The notes beneath the pieces were generated by a model. The model was not told the origin of the DNA. It worked only from the letters and a program-made list of their open reading frames with translations, and made no database searches. The translations under genes and the position numbers were made by a program. Positions 42,918-51,311 of a stretch of 64,000 nucleotides of DNA are shown piece after piece. The first letter of the stretch is position 1, and each line of letters starts with the position of its first letter. This DNA is from Prevotella koreensis (lineage in GTDB: Bacteria; Bacteroidota; Bacteroidia; Bacteroidales; Bacteroidaceae), in contig NZ_RYYU01000001.1 in the NCBI RefSeq assembly GCF_003977605.1, positions 1,998,539 to 2,062,538 of the forward strand, written 5' to 3'.

Positions 42918-44111
42918 TTATTTTAATAAATTCATCGTGTCGGTGGCTATCATAAGTTCCTCGTCGGTAGGAATTATGCACACCTTCACGCGTGAATCGT
43001 CGGCCGATATTATCGTTTCTTTGCCGCGTACATTGTTCTTGGAAGCATCGAATTTCACGCCGATAAACTCCAGTCCTTTGCACACTTCCTCGCGCAAACC
43101 GGTCTGATTTTCACCAACACCGGCAGTGAATACTATTATGTCAACGCCTCCCATGGCAGCCGCGTAAGCACCGATGTATTTCTTTATGCGATAGAAATAC
43201 ATGTCGAGAGCGAGTTGTGAGCGTGGTTCGCCGGCCTCTGCCGCCATTTCAATGTCGCGCATGTCCGAACCTTTCTCGGTTATTCCGAGCACACCGCTCT
43301 TCTTGTTCAGCAGTGTTGATATGCCTTCTGCATCGAGGTTTAGTTTCTTCTGGAGGTAAACCACAGCCCCTGCATCAATGTCGCCGGAGCGTGTTCCCAT
43401 CATCAGACCTTCAAGTGGGGTGAGTCCCATTGTTGTGTCGATGCACTTGCCATCCTTTACGGCGGCGATGCTGGCTCCGTTGCCGATGTGGCAAGTGATT
43501 ATTTTTTTGCCGGCGGGGTCGCAACCGAGGAACTCACATACGCGCTGACTCACGTAGCGGTGGCTCGTTCCGTGGAAACCGTAACGGCGAACGCCATATT
43601 GCTTGTAGAGATTGTATGGTATTGCGTACAGGAAAGCCTCTTCTGGCATGGTCTGATGGAAAGCGGTGTCGAATACACCAACTTGTGGCAGACCCGGCAT
43701 CAGTTCGTTCACGGCATTCACCCCTTTTAGGTTGGCAGGGTTGTGGAGCGGTGCGAGGTCTATGCAATCCTTGAAAGTTTCCATCACTTCATCGTTGAGT
43801 ATGACGCTCTTGTTGAACTTCTCGCCACCGTGCACCATGCGATGACCAACGGCATCAATCTCTTTCAGGTCTTTGATTACACCTATTTCGGGGTCGGTGA
43901 GCAGTGAGAAAATAAACTTCACACCCTCTGTGTGCTCCGGAATCTCATGATTAATCACCTTTTTCTCACCGTTGGCAAGTTTCGCTTTTACGAATGAGCC
44001 TGACTCTCCCACGCGTTCTGCGCCTCCACTTGTCATGACACTCTTGTCGTCCATGTTGTAAAGTGCATACTTTATGGAACTACTGCCACAATTGAGAACT
44101 AAAATCTTCAT
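42918..44111 (-). CDS. ackA: Acetate kinase
   Basis: A 397-residue ASKHA-fold kinase that interconverts acetyl phosphate and acetate with ATP formation. It begins MKILVLNCGSSSIKY. FDTAFHQTMP and HGTSHRYVSQR carry active-site residues, and GNGASIAAVKDGKCIDTTMG forms the phosphate loop. Downstream of pta on the same strand with a 215-base gap. Confidence 0.97.
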   Translation of the reverse strand: MKILVLNCGSSSIKYALYNMDDKSVMTSGGAERVGESGSFVKAKLANGEKKVINHEIPEHTEGVKFIFSLLTDPEIGVIKDLKEIDAVGHRMVHGGEKFNKSVILNDEVMETFKDCIDLAPLHNPANLKGVNAVNELMPGLPQVGVFDTAFHQTMPEEAFLYAIPYNLYKQYGVRRYGFHGTSHRYVSQRVCEFLGCDPAGKKIITCHIGNGASIAAVKDGKCIDTTMGLTPLEGLMMGTRSGDIDAGAVVYLQKKLNLDAEGISTLLNKKSGVLGITEKGSDMRDIEMAAEAGEPRSQLALDMYFYRIKKYIGAYAAAMGGVDIIVFTAGVGENQTGLREEVCKGLEFIGVKFDASKNNVRGKETIISADDSRVKVCIIPTDEELMIATDTMNLLK

Positions 44112-44326
44112 ATCTCTTTTTGTTTTAGAACGGAAAGAATATTGAATAATAAGAATAATTCTTGCTGGAAATCAGACAGATGGTTTACTCTTATTACTCA
44201 AACTTTTCTCCATATTTGTTTATTTGTATTTATGATTTTAATTAATATAATTTCCGATAAAAGTTATTCTTATTATTTGAATTTCTTGCTCTAACTATTC
44301 AGAATAATTAGCCTTACAAGTCGTTC
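44112..44326. other. pta-ackA intergenic region
   Basis: 215 AT-rich bases between pta and ackA. No gene was seen; it may hold a separate ackA promoter, but no clean TAnnTTTG box was found. Confidence 0.4.
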
Positions 44327-45334
44327 CTATTTCGCGTCCATTGCCTGACATGCCGTGATGGCAACCATCTTGTAGATGTCGTCAACGCTGCATCCGCGGC
44401 TAAGGTCGTTCACCGGACGGGCAATACCTTGCAGAATGGGGCCGAGGGCCTCTGCACCGCCAAGTCGTTCAACGAGTTTGTATGAGATGTTGCCTACCTC
44501 AAGACATGGTACCACAAGCACATTCGCATGCCCGGCAATCTCCGAACCCGGAGCCTTTTTCTGTGCCACTCTTGGCACAAGTGCAGAGTCGGCCTGCAGT
44601 TCTCCGTCTATTTTCAGGTCGGGAGCCATTTCTTTTGCAATCCGTGTTGCCTCTACAACCTTATCAACAACCTCGTGCTTTGCCGAGCCTTTTGTCGAGA
44701 AACTGAGCATTGCCACGCGAGGATCGGAGATTCCGGCAACCGATTTCGCTGTCTGTGCGGTGCAAATGGCAATCTCTGCCAACTGATGTGCGTCAGGAAC
44801 AGGCGTTACGGCAACGTCGCCAATCACCAACATTCCGTTCTCTCCATATTGTTCGGCCTTTGTGAGCAGCAACATTGCGCCGCTGACACAACTTATTCCC
44901 GGGCTGGTCTTTATGATTTGCAGTGCGGGGCGCAGTGTGTCGCCTGTTGTTGAGAGTGCGCCGCTTATCTGTCCGTCGGCATCTCCTGTCTTGATAATCA
45001 TGCAACTGAGGTAGAGAGGGTTCTTTACCAACTTGCGGGCTTCCTCTATTGTCATGCCCTTTTTCTTGCGTATTTCGGCGAGCAGCGTTGCATACTCCTC
45101 GCTCTTCTCGCAGTTTTCGGGGTCTATTAGTGTCGCCTTACCGATGTTTTTCAGTCCTAAGCGGTCTGCCAAAGCATTCACTTTGCCGGGATTACCTATA
45201 AGAATAATATCGGCGATGTCCTCGGCCAACACTCTGTCGGCCGCTGTCAGTGTGCGTTCCTCTTCTGCTTCGGGAAGCACGATGCGCTGTTTGTTGCTCT
45301 TTGCGCGTTCAATGATTTGTTGTATTAAATCCAT
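44327..45334 (-). CDS. pta: Phosphate acetyltransferase
   Basis: The 335-residue short form of the enzyme that exchanges acetyl groups between CoA and phosphate. Typical regions are QRIVLPEAEEERTLTAADRV, GALSTTGDTLRPALQIIKT, and the C-terminal NDLSRGCSVDDIYKMVAIT. With ackA it makes ATP from acetyl-CoA and yields acetate, a main fermentation product in this group. Confidence 0.96.
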   Translation of the reverse strand: MDLIQQIIERAKSNKQRIVLPEAEEERTLTAADRVLAEDIADIILIGNPGKVNALADRLGLKNIGKATLIDPENCEKSEEYATLLAEIRKKKGMTIEEARKLVKNPLYLSCMIIKTGDADGQISGALSTTGDTLRPALQIIKTSPGISCVSGAMLLLTKAEQYGENGMLVIGDVAVTPVPDAHQLAEIAICTAQTAKSVAGISDPRVAMLSFSTKGSAKHEVVDKVVEATRIAKEMAPDLKIDGELQADSALVPRVAQKKAPGSEIAGHANVLVVPCLEVGNISYKLVERLGGAEALGPILQGIARPVNDLSRGCSVDDIYKMVAITACQAMDAK

Positions 45335-45499
45335 AGTAGATAAATTTTAAATTCCTTCGCATGTCTCCCACCATCTGTTTCCGGTGTGGAAAGAAGTGGG
45401 TTGCCCTGTTTGGGAAATAGTTTATATAATTGTTTGTATATCGTTCTGCGTTCAGCGAGATGTGCTTTCGCTGCCTCGAAGGTTGTCCGATGAGGCTTT

Positions 45500-46264
45500 T
45501 TACATCTCCTGTGTCAGCAGACTTTCAAGGTCTTCTGCCGACAATCGCAACTGTAGTTTGGCGTGACTGGCAACGCTTATGCGCCCTGTCTCTTCAGAAA
45601 CAACAACCGCAAGGGCATCGCTCTCTTCCGCTATACCCATCGCGGCGCGGTGGCGCAGTCCCAATTCCTTGGGTATGTTGTCATCATGGCTCACGGGAAG
45701 TATGCATCCCGCCGCTTTTATTCTATGCTTCGAAATCACCATCGCACCGTCGTGCAGTGGTGAGTTCTTGAAGAAAATGTTCTCTATTAGTCTTTGACTC
45801 ACTCGCGAGTCAATTTTTTCGCCGGTATCCACGATGTCGTCAAGCGGTGTGTTTCGTTCAAAAACAATCAGTGCACCCACCTTTCCGCGTCCCATGCTCA
45901 TACAGGCACGCACTATCGCCATTACGCTTTCCATATCGACATTCTTGTCTTTCTTGCTGCCTTTTAAGAGTCTTTTCAGCGCACTGAAATTCTGATGAGC
46001 ACCGACATTATAGAAAAACTTGCGTATCTCGTCTTGAAAAAGAATGATAAGAGCAATCACTCCGACACTCATCAGGTTGTCCATTATAGCACCGAGCAGT
46101 CGCATCTCGAACACTCGGCTCACAAAAATCCAAACTATGAAGAACATGATGATGCCGCCAAAAACATTCAGCGAGCGTGATGCTTTCATAACGCGGTAGA
46201 TGTAGTACAGGCCGAGTGCCACCGCGATTATGTCTATTATGTCTTTTATTCCGAAATCAAACAT
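45500..46264 (-). CDS. cdaA: Diadenylate cyclase (c-di-AMP synthase, CdaA type)
   Basis: 254 residues. Three N-terminal membrane helices, a short coiled region, and a DisA_N cyclase domain with the catalytic DGA in SPLHDGAMVI and the RHR in LGLRHRAAMG. It makes the second messenger cyclic di-AMP from two ATP at the inner membrane. The usual regulator CdaR is not adjacent; folP lies upstream on the same strand. Confidence 0.94.
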   Translation of the reverse strand: MFDFGIKDIIDIIAVALGLYYIYRVMKASRSLNVFGGIIMFFIVWIFVSRVFEMRLLGAIMDNLMSVGVIALIILFQDEIRKFFYNVGAHQNFSALKRLLKGSKKDKNVDMESVMAIVRACMSMGRGKVGALIVFERNTPLDDIVDTGEKIDSRVSQRLIENIFFKNSPLHDGAMVISKHRIKAAGCILPVSHDDNIPKELGLRHRAAMGIAEESDALAVVVSEETGRISVASHAKLQLRLSAEDLESLLTQEM

Positions 46265-46279
46265 CTTCCGAACCAGTTT

Positions 46280-46371
46280 ACAGTTGAGAAAGGACAGTTG
46301 AGAAAGGAAAACTGAAAGTCATCAATTCCGAATTGTCAACGGTCAATTTCTCATTGTCAATTATCAATTAA
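46280..46371. repeat. Short tandem and TCAATT-rich repeats between folP and cdaA
   Basis: ACAGTTGAGAAAGG occurs twice in tandem (46280-46307). It is followed by several ATTGTCAA / TCAATTATCAATTAA variants that reach the folP stop. Confidence 0.6.
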
Positions 46372-47241
46372 CTTCACCGCTTCCACCGCCTCCTTCACAT
46401 CGTGAACTCGCAGTATTGCCGCCCCTTTCATCAGAGCCACGGTGTTCAGCACGGTGGTTCCGTTGAGAGCCTCGTCGGGTGTGATACCCAATGTGCGCCA
46501 TATCATTGTTTTGCGCGACAGTCCTGCCAGCACCGGGAGTCCGAACTCGCCGAGCAAATCCATGCGCCGGAGCGTGTCGAAGTTCTGTTCCATCGTCTTT
46601 CCGAAGCCGAATCCGGGGTCGAGGATTATGTCTTTCTGACCGCGGGCACGCAACTGTCGTATGCGCATGGCAAAGAATTTCATGGTTTCTTCAAGCGGTC
46701 CGCAACTCGACATCAGTATGTAGGGCACACCGCCTCGCCATTCATCGTCAAGCACCGGAGCGCAGTCGTTACTGCCGATGTCGTCTCCGTCAATGTCGCT
46801 TGCTTCCAAATTAACAGCCTGTTTGTCGCTGCCGAATGACCCTTCGGGGTTTCCGCCGCTCACATCGTTTATGATGCCAACGCCAAACTCTTCTACGGCC
46901 ATCTTCGCCACATCGTGTCTGAAAGTATCGATGCTGACAATAGCGCCTGTCTGTTGCCCCCTGATTGCTGTAAGGGCGTGCCTCATGCGCTCCATTTCCT
47001 CCTCCTCGCTCACCTGAGTAGCACCCGGACGAGTGGAGAACGCACCGACATCTATTATCTTTCCGCCCTCTTCAATAATCTGGTTTGCCCGCTCTGCAAT
47101 TTCCATTTCGCTTTGCTTACGGCTCCCTTGATAGAAAGAGTCGGGGGTACAATTAAGTATTCCCATTACAAGTGGCTCTCTTAGCGACAACAGTCGGCCA
47201 CCGATGTTAATAGTATATTCCGTATTGCGGTTTTTCGTCAT
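46357..47241 (-). CDS. folP: Dihydropteroate synthase
   Basis: A 294-residue enzyme that joins p-aminobenzoate to the pterin in folate synthesis; target of sulfonamides. It has GILNCTPDSFYQGSR, GAFSTRPGA, SIDTFRHDVA, INDVSGG, DPGFGFGKT and LAGLSRKTM. Unusual: an acidic, glycine-rich insertion of roughly 35 residues follows INDVSGG, and the expected LMHMxG-type block reads YILMSSCG. All other active-site loops are present. Confidence 0.93.
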   Translation of the reverse strand: MTKNRNTEYTINIGGRLLSLREPLVMGILNCTPDSFYQGSRKQSEMEIAERANQIIEEGGKIIDVGAFSTRPGATQVSEEEEMERMRHALTAIRGQQTGAIVSIDTFRHDVAKMAVEEFGVGIINDVSGGNPEGSFGSDKQAVNLEASDIDGDDIGSNDCAPVLDDEWRGGVPYILMSSCGPLEETMKFFAMRIRQLRARGQKDIILDPGFGFGKTMEQNFDTLRRMDLLGEFGLPVLAGLSRKTMIWRTLGITPDEALNGTTVLNTVALMKGAAILRVHDVKEAVEAVKLIDN

Positions 47242-47279
47242 CTCATTTACTGCGATTATGCCGCAGTCTATTTGATTTG

Positions 47280-47287
47280 CAAAAATA
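47280..47287 (-). promoter_or_regulatory. folP -7 box
   Basis: Reads TATTTTTG on the minus strand, 39 bases before the folP start. Confidence 0.5.
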
Positions 47288-47482
47288 ATATAATTCGATG
47301 ATATTGCAAAACTTTCCGCCCCTTTTTCTCTAAAACTCGTCTAAAAAAACTTCTCGTATCTTCTAAGAGTTACGCCGAGAGGTAATGGCTGTGCATCTGC
47401 CGGCAGGCGGACAAAACAGTGAGTAAGCATGCCGGTAATAACAATTCTTTCCCAATAATACAATTTTATAGAAAGTTTTTCC

Positions 47483-47490
47483 TATTTTTG
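47483..47490 (+). promoter_or_regulatory. murF -7 box
   Basis: TATTTTTG, 21 bases before the murF ATG. Confidence 0.55.
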
Positions 47491-47510
47491 CACTCAAAAT
47501 ATCAGAACAA

Positions 47511-48821
47511 ATGAACACCTTGGATATAAAAGAGATGTACGCCCTCTACCGCGAACACCCTCTGATAACCACCGACAGCCGCGACTGTCCGCGAGGAAGC
47601 ATCTTCTTGGCACTGAAGGGTGAGACCTTCGACGGTAACAAATTCGCGAAAAGTGCACTGCAAAAAGGATGTGCGTATGCCATCATAGACAACCCGGAAT
47701 ATAATACAGACGACCGCTGTCTGCTTGTTGACGACACTTTGCAAACATTCAAAGACCTCGCACGAGAACATCGCCGCCGTTTCGCAATACCGGTGATAGG
47801 GATAACGGGAACAAACGGAAAGACCACCACAAAGGAACTCCTTGCAGCCGTTCTTTCCGAACGCTTCAACGTGCACTACACACAAGGCAATTTCAATAAC
47901 GATGTCGGAGTGCCCAAAACGTTGTTCCAACTCGGCCCCGGGCACGAGATTGCGGTTGTGGAAATGGGTGCATCGCATCCGGGCGACATAAAGACTCTGG
48001 CAGAAACGGCAGAGCCTACCTGCGGACTAATAACCAATGTGGGGCGTGCTCACTTGCAAGGCTTCGGCTCTTTCGATGGGGTGAAACGCACGAAAGGGGA
48101 ACTTTATGACTTTTTGATTGGCCGTGATGCACCGTTGTTCATCAATGCCGACAATGCCGACCTTATGGGTATGGCGGCTGAAAGGAATGCTACACATATT
48201 ATAAAATATGGCGGTGCCTCATCAGAACGTCTTTCTGTGCGTGGAAAGATAATAGATTGTGCGCCGTTCCTGCGCTTCTCTTGGCATGCTGATGGGGGCG
48301 AAGAACGCTGCGTAAGAACAAATCTCATCGGGTCGTATAACATAGATAATATGCTTGCTGCGGTAACTGTCGGCCTGCATTTCGGTGTCACCGAAGAACA
48401 GGTGTGTCACGCACTTGAAAACTATATGCCCAACAACAACCGCTCGCAGATGACCGTCACCCCGCACAATCATCTCATCATGGATGCCTACAACGCAAAT
48501 CCGTCGAGTATGAAGGCTGCGATAGAAAACCTCTGTGCTATGGATGTGCCGGCGAAAATGGCTATACTTGGTGATATGAGAGAACTTGGAGAGGTGAGCG
48601 GAGAGGAACATCAGCGCGTGGTGGATATGCTAAAGGCGAAAGGACTCTGCGAGGTGTGGTTGGTGGGAGAGGAGTTCGGCAAGACCGATTGCACTTTCCG
48701 CAAGTTCCGCGACATCGAAGAGATGAAGGCAGAGATTGCCGTAAACCGCCCCACCGATAAGTATATCCTCGTAAAAGGCAGCAACGGCATACGCCTCTTC
48801 ACGCTTCCCGAACTGCTCTAA
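47511..48821 (+). CDS. murF: UDP-N-acetylmuramoyl-tripeptide--D-alanyl-D-alanine ligase
   Basis: A 436-residue Mur ligase that adds D-Ala-D-Ala to the peptidoglycan precursor. The N-terminal domain recognises the UDP-tripeptide (ITTDSRDCPRGSIFLALKGE). The P-loop GITGTNGKTTTKEL lies near residue 100. Also present are GNFNNDVGVP, EMGASHPGDI and DAYNANPSSM. It uses the product of ddl, which is encoded about 11 kb away on the other strand. Confidence 0.95.
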   Translation: MNTLDIKEMYALYREHPLITTDSRDCPRGSIFLALKGETFDGNKFAKSALQKGCAYAIIDNPEYNTDDRCLLVDDTLQTFKDLAREHRRRFAIPVIGITGTNGKTTTKELLAAVLSERFNVHYTQGNFNNDVGVPKTLFQLGPGHEIAVVEMGASHPGDIKTLAETAEPTCGLITNVGRAHLQGFGSFDGVKRTKGELYDFLIGRDAPLFINADNADLMGMAAERNATHIIKYGGASSERLSVRGKIIDCAPFLRFSWHADGGEERCVRTNLIGSYNIDNMLAAVTVGLHFGVTEEQVCHALENYMPNNNRSQMTVTPHNHLIMDAYNANPSSMKAAIENLCAMDVPAKMAILGDMRELGEVSGEEHQRVVDMLKAKGLCEVWLVGEEFGKTDCTFRKFRDIEEMKAEIAVNRPTDKYILVKGSNGIRLFTLPELL

Positions 48822-48855
48822 AAACACCTTTCGGCAAACGATTGACAACATAGAG

Positions 48856-48942
48856 CAAACCAATTTGGGCGAATTTGCCGACCAATTTGGGCGAAATTGA
48901 AAACCAAAACAGGCGAAATTGGTCAGCAATTTCGCCTGTTTT
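48856..48942. repeat. Dispersed intergenic repeat, copy 3, ending in a hairpin
   Basis: Two CCAATTTGGGCGAA units, then AAAACAGGCGAAATT (48906-48920) and its exact reverse complement (48928-48942). Confidence 0.75.
48906..48942 (+). terminator. Hairpin after murF, probable terminator
   Basis: A perfect 15-bp stem whose 3' arm ends in TTTT. It is built from the GGCGAAATT repeat. Confidence 0.65.
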
Positions 48943-48990
48943 GTAATACAGATAAATATTTTTTTGCGTGAGTTCAGCACAAGAAAACAC

Positions 48991-49151
48991 GAGTTCGGGA
49001 TAAAAATTCTTGTTAAATTCATCTATAATACAGAAAACTTTACTATCTTTGTCCTCAATAATCACAGCGGATTTTGTTTGTATTTTATTTATTTGGAACT
49101 AATGATTTCCGCAGATTACAGAGTCTTATGATGAACTTTTATCCCGAACTC
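48991..49151. repeat. Inverted-repeat element with GAGTTCGGGATAAAA ends
   Basis: GAGTTCGGGATAAAA (48991-49005) and its exact reverse complement (49137-49151) bound about 160 AT-rich bases. A further partial copy of the end (CGTGAGTTC) lies at 48966. The element resembles a small non-autonomous mobile element. Inside it is a -7 box at 49044-49051 (TATCTTTG). Confidence 0.6.
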
Positions 49152-49169
49152 ACGTAATAATTTAAAAGA

Positions 49170-49703
49170 ATGTATTGTAATTGGATAAAAATAAAACAAT
49201 TAATATCGTTGGTGGTTTTGGGGATAACATTTGTGTCCTGCAGACAGTCATGTTTCGATGTAATAACACATAATAACGTTGCATATTGGTCACGTTATTG
49301 GACACCGAACAATCCTCATGGGGTAATTGCTGTGTATTCAAAAAAAGACTCAATACAATATTTCCTTGATGAAGATTTTAATTATAGTTATACAGGATCT
49401 TTGGGTAACATATATGGTGTTAGATTTAAATTCTCTAATGATACGATGTTCCATTATGTAAGAACCAAAAGAGGATTCGTAACAATGTATGATACTTTAC
49501 ATATTATATCATATGATAGAGATATTATAGTAGTAAAAAATAATAATTCAGAAGAGGTGGTTTGGCATAGAATTCCCAATAGAATAATAAAAAAGAAGAT
49601 GAAAAAATCAAGAATCACAGGAACAAACTTTATTACTCGCCGTAGGAGACAGGTGGATAACCTTAGGAGTAATAAGCCGATGAAGAATATGTTATGTAGA
49701 TAG
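49170..49703 (+). CDS. Putative lipoprotein, unknown function
   Basis: A 177-residue AT-rich frame. It begins with a lipoprotein-like signal (LISLVVLGITFVSCRQS, cysteine near residue 24). The body is mostly beta-rich (NYSYTGSLGNIYGVRFKF) with a very basic C-terminus (IIKKKMKKSRI, TRRRRQ). No family is recognised. Its base composition is unlike the core genes, which suggests recent acquisition. Confidence 0.55.
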   Translation: MYCNWIKIKQLISLVVLGITFVSCRQSCFDVITHNNVAYWSRYWTPNNPHGVIAVYSKKDSIQYFLDEDFNYSYTGSLGNIYGVRFKFSNDTMFHYVRTKRGFVTMYDTLHIISYDRDIIVVKNNNSEEVVWHRIPNRIIKKKMKKSRITGTNFITRRRRQVDNLRSNKPMKNMLCR

Positions 49704-50287
49704 CAATAATTGTATGAAACAGATTAATACATGAATGCTGGAAAGATAAGATATAATTTCCCGAACTGTCGTATGATATACAAACTAAAGCGGTTTCCCC
49801 GACGCGTCCATCAATCTGCCACTTGTTGCAAAAACAGACGATAAAACTTTTTTCTTTGGTAAAAAAATACAGGCTGAATTGGTTTTCATTTTTTTTATTG
49901 CTAACTTTGTCGGCACTATTCATACCGTTTGTTGGTTTGGACTTAAACCCCAATCAGTTATTAGGGTCTGCACAGATTTCGTTTGATTGTTGGTCAGGTT
50001 GTCTGCACTATTATCGAAGACGTAGTGGGCTGCGGCGAGAAAATAAGGAAGGCAAGATGGCAGCAAAGCAAATATAAGATGTCAGGAAGCGATAGAATCA
50101 ATATGAGATGGAGAAACAATAGTCTAACGACCGATTGAGGTTAAAGCATTAATCGAAATAAACTTTACGGTGTAGTGTGATATTGGGCAATTGTTTGCTT
50201 CTCAAAATGTTACATTCTTTTAAAAAAATGCTGCTGCAAAATTTTACGTCTTTACAATTAATATATTTATTATAAAACATTTAATTT
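49704..50287. other. Gene-poor region with an orphan promoter
   Basis: About 580 bases with no convincing gene. A TTG at about 49880 and TAACTTTG at 49902-49909 form a well-spaced Bacteroidetes promoter reading right, but only a weak 84-residue frame overlaps it. It may be a decayed gene or a small-RNA locus. Confidence 0.4.
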
Positions 50288-51013
50288 ATGATTTTCAAAA
50301 TTATCTTAATCTTATTAGCACTGATTGCCGCAATCGTATTGGGATTATTTCTCTTTGCACGTTATCTTAACATACAAGCCAAACGGCGGCGTAATGCTTG
50401 GCTGGCAACCCATCCGCAGACTCCTCTTACAGAAGAAAAGAAACGGCTTTTGGTGTTTGGGGCAATTCTGTTTTCCTATCGTCGCGAAGAAGTGTTGAGC
50501 ATTGTTCCGGATGTTGACTTGAAGATTTATGCGGAAGGTATGAAAAGTCAGTGGGGTGTGGAAAATACGGAAGACGCGATGGAGACACTCAACGCTTTGC
50601 TTGCATTGGAACGTACCACAGAGTTTGACGAATTGATTTCGCAAAATACAGATAACCGCAAACTGGAATATCTCAGAGAAAAAATTGCAGATGGGTTGGA
50701 TATAGACCCGGATAGGGTTAGACAAGTGAACTCCACTTACGCTTGGGACATCTGTCGATTGGTGGCATTGTCCAAATGGTGCTACTGGAACGACTATATC
50801 AGCGAAGAAGATATGTGGCGATTTATGCAACAGGGTGCAGCAAAAGCAGCCTGCATGGGTGAAAACTGGCAAGATTATGTTATTTCATTCTTGCTCGGAC
50901 GCACAATACAAGGCTTTGGATTGGATGATATAAAGGACTGTTGTGTAGAGTTATTCAATGAGAACAAGTCTTACAGAGATGGAAATCTCTTTACTTGTTA
51001 CTCCTTCAAATAA
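50288..51013 (+). CDS. DUF1266 domain protein
   Basis: A 241-residue protein with one N-terminal membrane helix (IILILLALIAAIVLGLFLFA) and a cytoplasmic DUF1266 domain. Its features are AWDICRLVALSKWCYWNDYI, MWRFMQQGAAKA and ISFLLGRTIQGFG. The function of the family is unknown; it is common in accessory regions. Followed by a strong terminator. Confidence 0.75.
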   Translation: MIFKIILILLALIAAIVLGLFLFARYLNIQAKRRRNAWLATHPQTPLTEEKKRLLVFGAILFSYRREEVLSIVPDVDLKIYAEGMKSQWGVENTEDAMETLNALLALERTTEFDELISQNTDNRKLEYLREKIADGLDIDPDRVRQVNSTYAWDICRLVALSKWCYWNDYISEEDMWRFMQQGAAKAACMGENWQDYVISFLLGRTIQGFGLDDIKDCCVELFNENKSYRDGNLFTCYSFK

Positions 51014-51138
51014 TAATTCTCCTTTGTATATGTGGATATTGCCGGTTACGTTTCCATGTTTGTTGGCAATTCTCCCGATATGCGTTTCATCATGAGAACG
51101 TCTGTTTTGTTCAGAACAGCATCGCAAGGAACGAAATG

Positions 51139-51167
51139 CAAAAGACCGGCCATCCGCCGGTCTTTTT
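51139..51167 (+). terminator. Terminator after the DUF1266 gene
   Basis: AAAGACCGGC (51141-51150) pairs with GCCGGTCTTT (51156-51165), then TT. Confidence 0.85.
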
Positions 51168-51188
51168 GCCAACTTAAAACTGTTTTTA

Positions 51189-51300
51189 TCACATATCCGT
51201 CACATATCCGTCACATATAATTATGTACTGATAATCAGTGGTGTACATGAAAAGTTGCTGCGATATAACTGTTATCCATCACATATCCGTCACATATAAA
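51189..51300. repeat. TCACATATCCG short repeats downstream of the AlbA_2 gene
   Basis: Two tandem TCACATATCCG units plus TCACATATAA at 51189-51220, and another unit plus TCACATATAA at 51279-51300. Related copies lie upstream of the same gene at 52777-52800 and about 52854. Confidence 0.75.
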
Positions 51301-51311
51301 TTATATGTTTG

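Noticed and set aside
45466..45499. GCCTC/GAGGC hairpin followed by TTTTT on the plus strand beside cdaA
   Set aside because: No plus-strand gene precedes it and the loop is long. It was not listed as a terminator.
49823..50077. 84-residue plus-strand frame with a hydrophobic segment
   Set aside because: It starts with TTG upstream of the promoter box it would need, ends in low-complexity sequence and matches no family.
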